A stretch of DNA of 64,000 nucleotides from Nitrosopumilaceae archaeon (GTDB lineage Archaea; Thermoproteota; Nitrososphaeria; Nitrososphaerales; Nitrosopumilaceae): positions 150,951 through 214,950 of the forward strand of contig JANQNN010000035.1 of the NCBI GenBank assembly GCA_028279545.1. Reading direction: 5' to 3'. Below, piece after piece: positions 60,973 to 64,000 of the stretch; within the stretch, counting starts at the first letter, position 1; each line of letters starts with the position of its first letter. A model generated the notes under the pieces. The model had not been told where the DNA came from and did not search any database. It was given only the letters and a program-made list of their open reading frames with translations. Position numbers and translations under genes: made by a program.

Positions 60973-61386
60973 ATGAGTACACAAACTCAATCAAACGATG
61001 CATTTTCAGTCTACAAGCAAAATGTTCAGAAATACTTTGAAAACATCTCAAAAGTTACTCCACAGTATTTCCAATCAATTACACATTTGCAAGAAGAATA
61101 CCTGAAGGCTTGTGAAAAATCAATTAATGCCTCAGTATCAATGAACCAAGAAATTGCAAAAAAATCCGGAGTCTCAACTGAGCTTCCAAGTTCTGCAAAA
61201 TCTGCCTTTGTTGATGCAAACAAGCAATTTGTCCAAGCAAGCACTGTACACAATCAATTGGTTAAAACAACAATTGATGCTGCAGTTCAAAACATCAAGA
61301 CATTTGGCGACAACGCTAATGCATTTGCTGATATAAATAAAAACATAATCCAAACATGGATTACCCCATTCACACAAAAAAACTAG
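60973..61386 (+). CDS. Phasin-like helical protein
   Basis: 137 residues, all helical, Asn/Gln/Ala-rich: FSVYKQNVQKYFENISKVTP, SITHLQEEYLKACEKSINAS, then AFVDANKQFVQASTVHNQLV and FADINKNIIQTWITPF. The pattern resembles phasin_2-type proteins that coat polyhydroxyalkanoate granules, which some AOA make. No PHA synthase is in the window. Strong promoter. Call is by composition, not by motif. Confidence 0.55.
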   Translation: MSTQTQSNDAFSVYKQNVQKYFENISKVTPQYFQSITHLQEEYLKACEKSINASVSMNQEIAKKSGVSTELPSSAKSAFVDANKQFVQASTVHNQLVKTTIDAAVQNIKTFGDNANAFADINKNIIQTWITPFTQKN

Positions 61387-61449
61387 TGTGATGGAATCTT
61401 TTCTTTTTTTAATTTCAAACTTTGAATTAAAAAATTTATTTTTAAAAAA

Positions 61450-62331
61450 TTATGCTCTTGTTCCCCAACCAAGTAATTCTAGCTTGTCAGCACCTGTATT
61501 TGAAACACAAGCAGGACGCGAATCACTGTTGTTAAGAACAAGTATTAATTCTGGTTTGCATTCAATTTCATTTGGCAATACACCTGATTTTATTTGCTTT
61601 CTTGGTGATGGATATGCTTGTTCCATGTGCTCTGATTCGGTAGACTCTACACCACTTATCGCTTCAAAACCTTCAATTACATTATCAACAAGGACTGCAA
61701 CAACAGATGGTGGTGATCTATTATCATATGCTTGCTCAACTGTTAGAATATCAAGCAAGATATTTTTTGCAGTAGCTGATTCTATGCTCATTGATGAAAG
61801 TAATTCTTTTGCTCGCCATACAAAAGCAGAACCATCTTGAAATTCTGCCATCTCTTCAATTTCGCCATCACTTACTGCTTCAGAATATTCTACCTTTGAT
61901 GTTTCAAGTAAGGTGTTTGCAAGCTGTGCTTTGAAAGAATCTTCATTTGCCATATCACCAATTACTAGGTCTTGGGCTTCAGCAACAATCTCTTTTGCCT
62001 CATCAATTGCCTTTTGGGCATCTTCTCTTGAAACCTCAGTTGTTGCTTTGTTTTGCAAATCAAGTAGTGTTTGCTCTAGTTTTGCGTTAAATTCTGTATA
62101 ATCTACGAGTTTTTCACTCATAGAGCCATATAGTTCTGCAATTGGATGCGTTGCATGAACTAGGGCTAGCTCTGCATTTCCTTCATCCAGGTTTTGCTCT
62201 AGTGCATAAAAATGACCCAAAGTCTCTTGGAGTTCTGCGCCAAACTCTAGCTTTTCATCTGAATCTGCAAATGCCATGGGAAGTGAAACAATTGCCAGAA
62301 CAGAAAGAATCGCAAGAATAGTCTTTGACAT
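61450..62331 (-). CDS. Secreted helical protein with C-terminal Cys module
   Basis: The start at ATG 62331 (MSKTILAILSV) gives a signal peptide to AFADS; the frame extends to 62355. About 220 residues of amphipathic helix (FGAELQETLGHFYALEQNLD, KLEQTLLDLQNKATTEV, EIVAEAQDLVIGDMANED). The last ~45 residues hold two Cys: LPNEIECKPELILVLNNSDS and RPACVSNTGADKLELLGWG, a C-x(n)-LVLxxxxxxPACV module seen in many secreted thaumarchaeal proteins. Role unknown. Confidence 0.7.
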   Translation of the reverse strand: MSKTILAILSVLAIVSLPMAFADSDEKLEFGAELQETLGHFYALEQNLDEGNAELALVHATHPIAELYGSMSEKLVDYTEFNAKLEQTLLDLQNKATTEVSREDAQKAIDEAKEIVAEAQDLVIGDMANEDSFKAQLANTLLETSKVEYSEAVSDGEIEEMAEFQDGSAFVWRAKELLSSMSIESATAKNILLDILTVEQAYDNRSPPSVVAVLVDNVIEGFEAISGVESTESEHMEQAYPSPRKQIKSGVLPNEIECKPELILVLNNSDSRPACVSNTGADKLELLGWGTRA

Positions 62332-62397
62332 GGAAAAACTGTGTCTGTTTACCATAAGTCCTTTTTGGTTCTAAAAACTTGTTCTAAAGTTTTGTAA

Positions 62398-64000
62398 TTA
62401 ACTTACTGCCTGTGGAATTATGAAGGATGGAACACAGAGTTCTTTTTCCTTCTTTGTGTCTAATTCTTCAAGACCAAACTGGTTGTTGGTAAATACGCTT
62501 TTTCTCTTGTCATGCTTTTGCTCACCGTTTGCCTTCTTTACATCATAGCATACTAGATTATAGTCAGGGTTTTCTACTAGGGTAGTCTCATTATGGATTT
62601 TCTCTACTGGATTGCAGAACATCCTTGGCTTTTTGACTTGAAGAGTTCTGTCTTCTTCAAAGTTTGGATCGTCAACTTCTACTTCTAATTTTTCAAACTT
62701 TGGTGTGTTCTTGGTTACCTTGACGTCATAGCATTTCAAGTGGTCATTTACTTCAGGATCTAATGGCTCAACTTGGTCATCATCAAGACTCTTTGCAGAT
62801 GGAACTAGGAGAAGTTTTTCTCGTTTAATATCAAGTGATATTATACCAAACTGGTTTTTGACAAGGACTGTGCCTTCTGCTTTATCATCATTGTCATCTA
62901 CCTTTATCTTGTATCCAACATAGTGAGTCACCTCATCAGTTAGACCTTCATCATTTTTGTCGACTGGGTTTAGTAGTCTGTATGGTTTTTTCACTTCAAA
63001 CTCTGCATCTTCTACAAATTGATCTGATAGTGTAACGTCAACATCATCGAATTTGTCACTTCCGTTTGACTCTTTGATTTGATAAGACAAAAAGTGCTCT
63101 AGATTAAATTTACATTTTCCAAATGTTCCTGCTTCATAGATATCTTCAACCTCAGAAGCTGTAAGGGGTCTGTCAAAGATTTCTACCTCGTCAATCATTC
63201 CAGTAAAGAAATGTTGGGGGGCTGCAATGTTACGAGCACCGATAATAACAGGCTCATCACTTATAGCTACGATGTTTACTGCTGTATTATCATCTACCGT
63301 TCCAACATCTAAAACTCCATCAATGTAAAGTGTGACATTTTCTGGTTTTGAATTATCAAAGTTTACTGCAAAGTGATGCCAAGTGCCATCATTTAGTGTA
63401 TCTGTAGATGTTCTTACAAAGACATTGCTTCCAGTAGTAGTAAATACACCTGCTACCAATTTATTATTAGTACCAATTTCTACTTGCCAAGAGTAACCTG
63501 AGGTTGCACCTGATTTGGTGACTACCATCTGTCTTTCACCAGATGTAGAGGTATTGAACCATCCATCAACTGCAAATTGTGAGTCTTCAAAGTCAAAGTC
63601 TGATTCATTCGCAATTACTACATAGTCACCATCACCATCTAAGGCAAATGCATCTCCAACTTGTCCTGGTGCAAATGTTGTGTCACCAAAGGCAGTTCCG
63701 TCACTATTTCCCAAGAAATCAGTAGAATCACCATCTCCTGTCCACCAACCTATCATGTCAGCTGGTGGTTCAGCACAGAAAGGTGGAATTGCAAGACAAG
63801 CTGGTGCTTGAGGATCTGGATTACATGGATCAATATCATCAGGATCATCTAAGGAATTTACTCCGTCATTGTCATTATCAGGATAAAATACAGTTGAAGG
63901 TACACAAAGCTCTTTTTCTTTCTTTGTGTCAAGTGCTTCTTCACCAAACTGGTTGTTGGTAAATACACTTGTTCTATCATGATTATCCTCACCTTGAGCC
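62398..64000 (-). CDS. Large secreted protein with CY-VK modules and LamG domain, 5' end cut by window edge
   Basis: The frame is open to the window edge, so the N-terminus lies outside. Visible: the end of one CY-VK block (DRTSVFTNNQFGEEALDTKK), a calcium-type linker (DNDNDGVNSLDDPDD), a LamG/concanavalin-like domain (GWWTGDGDSTDFLGNSDG; DGTWHHFAVNFDN; LYIDGVLDVGT; GMIDEVEIFDRPLTASEV), and another three-module block (EHFLSYQIKESNGSDKFDDV, HLKCYDVKVTKNTPKFEKLE, LVCYDVKKANGEQKHDK). LamG domains bind carbohydrate. No anchor at the C-terminus. Same architecture theme as 11826-15365 and 40455-41711. Confidence 0.82.
   Translation of the reverse strand, partial: AQGEDNHDRTSVFTNNQFGEEALDTKKEKELCVPSTVFYPDNDNDGVNSLDDPDDIDPCNPDPQAPACLAIPPFCAEPPADMIGWWTGDGDSTDFLGNSDGTAFGDTTFAPGQVGDAFALDGDGDYVVIANESDFDFEDSQFAVDGWFNTSTSGERQMVVTKSGATSGYSWQVEIGTNNKLVAGVFTTTGSNVFVRTSTDTLNDGTWHHFAVNFDNSKPENVTLYIDGVLDVGTVDDNTAVNIVAISDEPVIIGARNIAAPQHFFTGMIDEVEIFDRPLTASEVEDIYEAGTFGKCKFNLEHFLSYQIKESNGSDKFDDVDVTLSDQFVEDAEFEVKKPYRLLNPVDKNDEGLTDEVTHYVGYKIKVDDNDDKAEGTVLVKNQFGIISLDIKREKLLLVPSAKSLDDDQVEPLDPEVNDHLKCYDVKVTKNTPKFEKLEVEVDDPNFEEDRTLQVKKPRMFCNPVEKIHNETTLVENPDYNLVCYDVKKANGEQKHDKRKSVFTNNQFGLEELDTKKEKELCVPSFIIPQAVS

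Noticed and set aside
1..64000. tRNA, rRNA or insertion sequences
   Set aside because: I searched for T-loop sequences, rRNA-like conserved blocks and transposase motifs and found none convincing.

Overview
The window looks like the chromosome of a marine ammonia-oxidising archaeon of the Nitrosopumilus type (Nitrososphaerota, formerly Thaumarchaeota). This is inferred from the low G+C, the short intergenic spaces, TATA boxes about 25 bases ahead of start codons (leaderless mRNAs), secreted proteins ending in PEFG-CTERM-like tails, and many lineage-specific secreted proteins. There are no rRNA or tRNA genes, CRISPR arrays or insertion sequences that I can recognise. Both ends cut through genes: an Hcp-like protein on the left and a large LamG surface protein on the right.

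Layout. 1-6.8 kb: two Hcp-like genes, a class III nucleotide cyclase, a flavin/F420-type oxidoreductase, a pyrimidine-dimer glycosylase, a PEFG-CTERM protein, a universal stress protein, and a four-gene membrane-protein operon joined by ATGA overlaps. 6.8-15.4 kb: an AIM24-like protein, secreted proteins, a caspase/pentapeptide-repeat protein that converges on a CD-NTase-like nucleotidyltransferase, and a 1179-residue beta-solenoid surface protein. 15.5-23.6 kb: stress proteins, a radical SAM/SPASM enzyme, a methyltransferase, a PadR-pirin pair, a lipid-flippase-like membrane protein and a His/Met-rich cupredoxin. 23.6-30.4 kb: a two-dehydrogenase/TetR operon with a clear operator, a CBS-domain protein, winged-helix regulators and a cyclase-family hydrolase. 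30.6-42 kb: a candidate structured RNA ahead of a polysaccharide deacetylase, then many secreted proteins, several beside copies of a GTAAC-N3-GTTAC operator-like motif around a winged-helix regulator. 42-47.6 kb: a hotdog ammonia-lyase-like enzyme, an H1-like basic protein, Hsp20 with a PAC2 protein, and a receiver-domain protein. 47.9-64 kb: two large NodB-like surface proteins, a second caspase/pentapeptide protein, a matrixin-like metalloprotease, a nuclease, small zinc-binding proteins, a second candidate structured RNA, a phasin-like protein and the partial LamG protein.

Most of the coding capacity is cell-surface and secreted material: NodB, HYR, DUF11, LamG, FG-GAP and thrombospondin-type-3 modules, plus two recurring lineage-type modules (a Trp-rich ~38-residue C-terminal module and a ~100-residue CY-VK module). 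This is mixed with stress and regulatory genes. The least explained pieces are the two caspase/pentapeptide proteins, one beside a CD-NTase-like gene; the Sec-exported Hcp-like protein; the two structured RNA candidates; and a set of Cys-rich microproteins.
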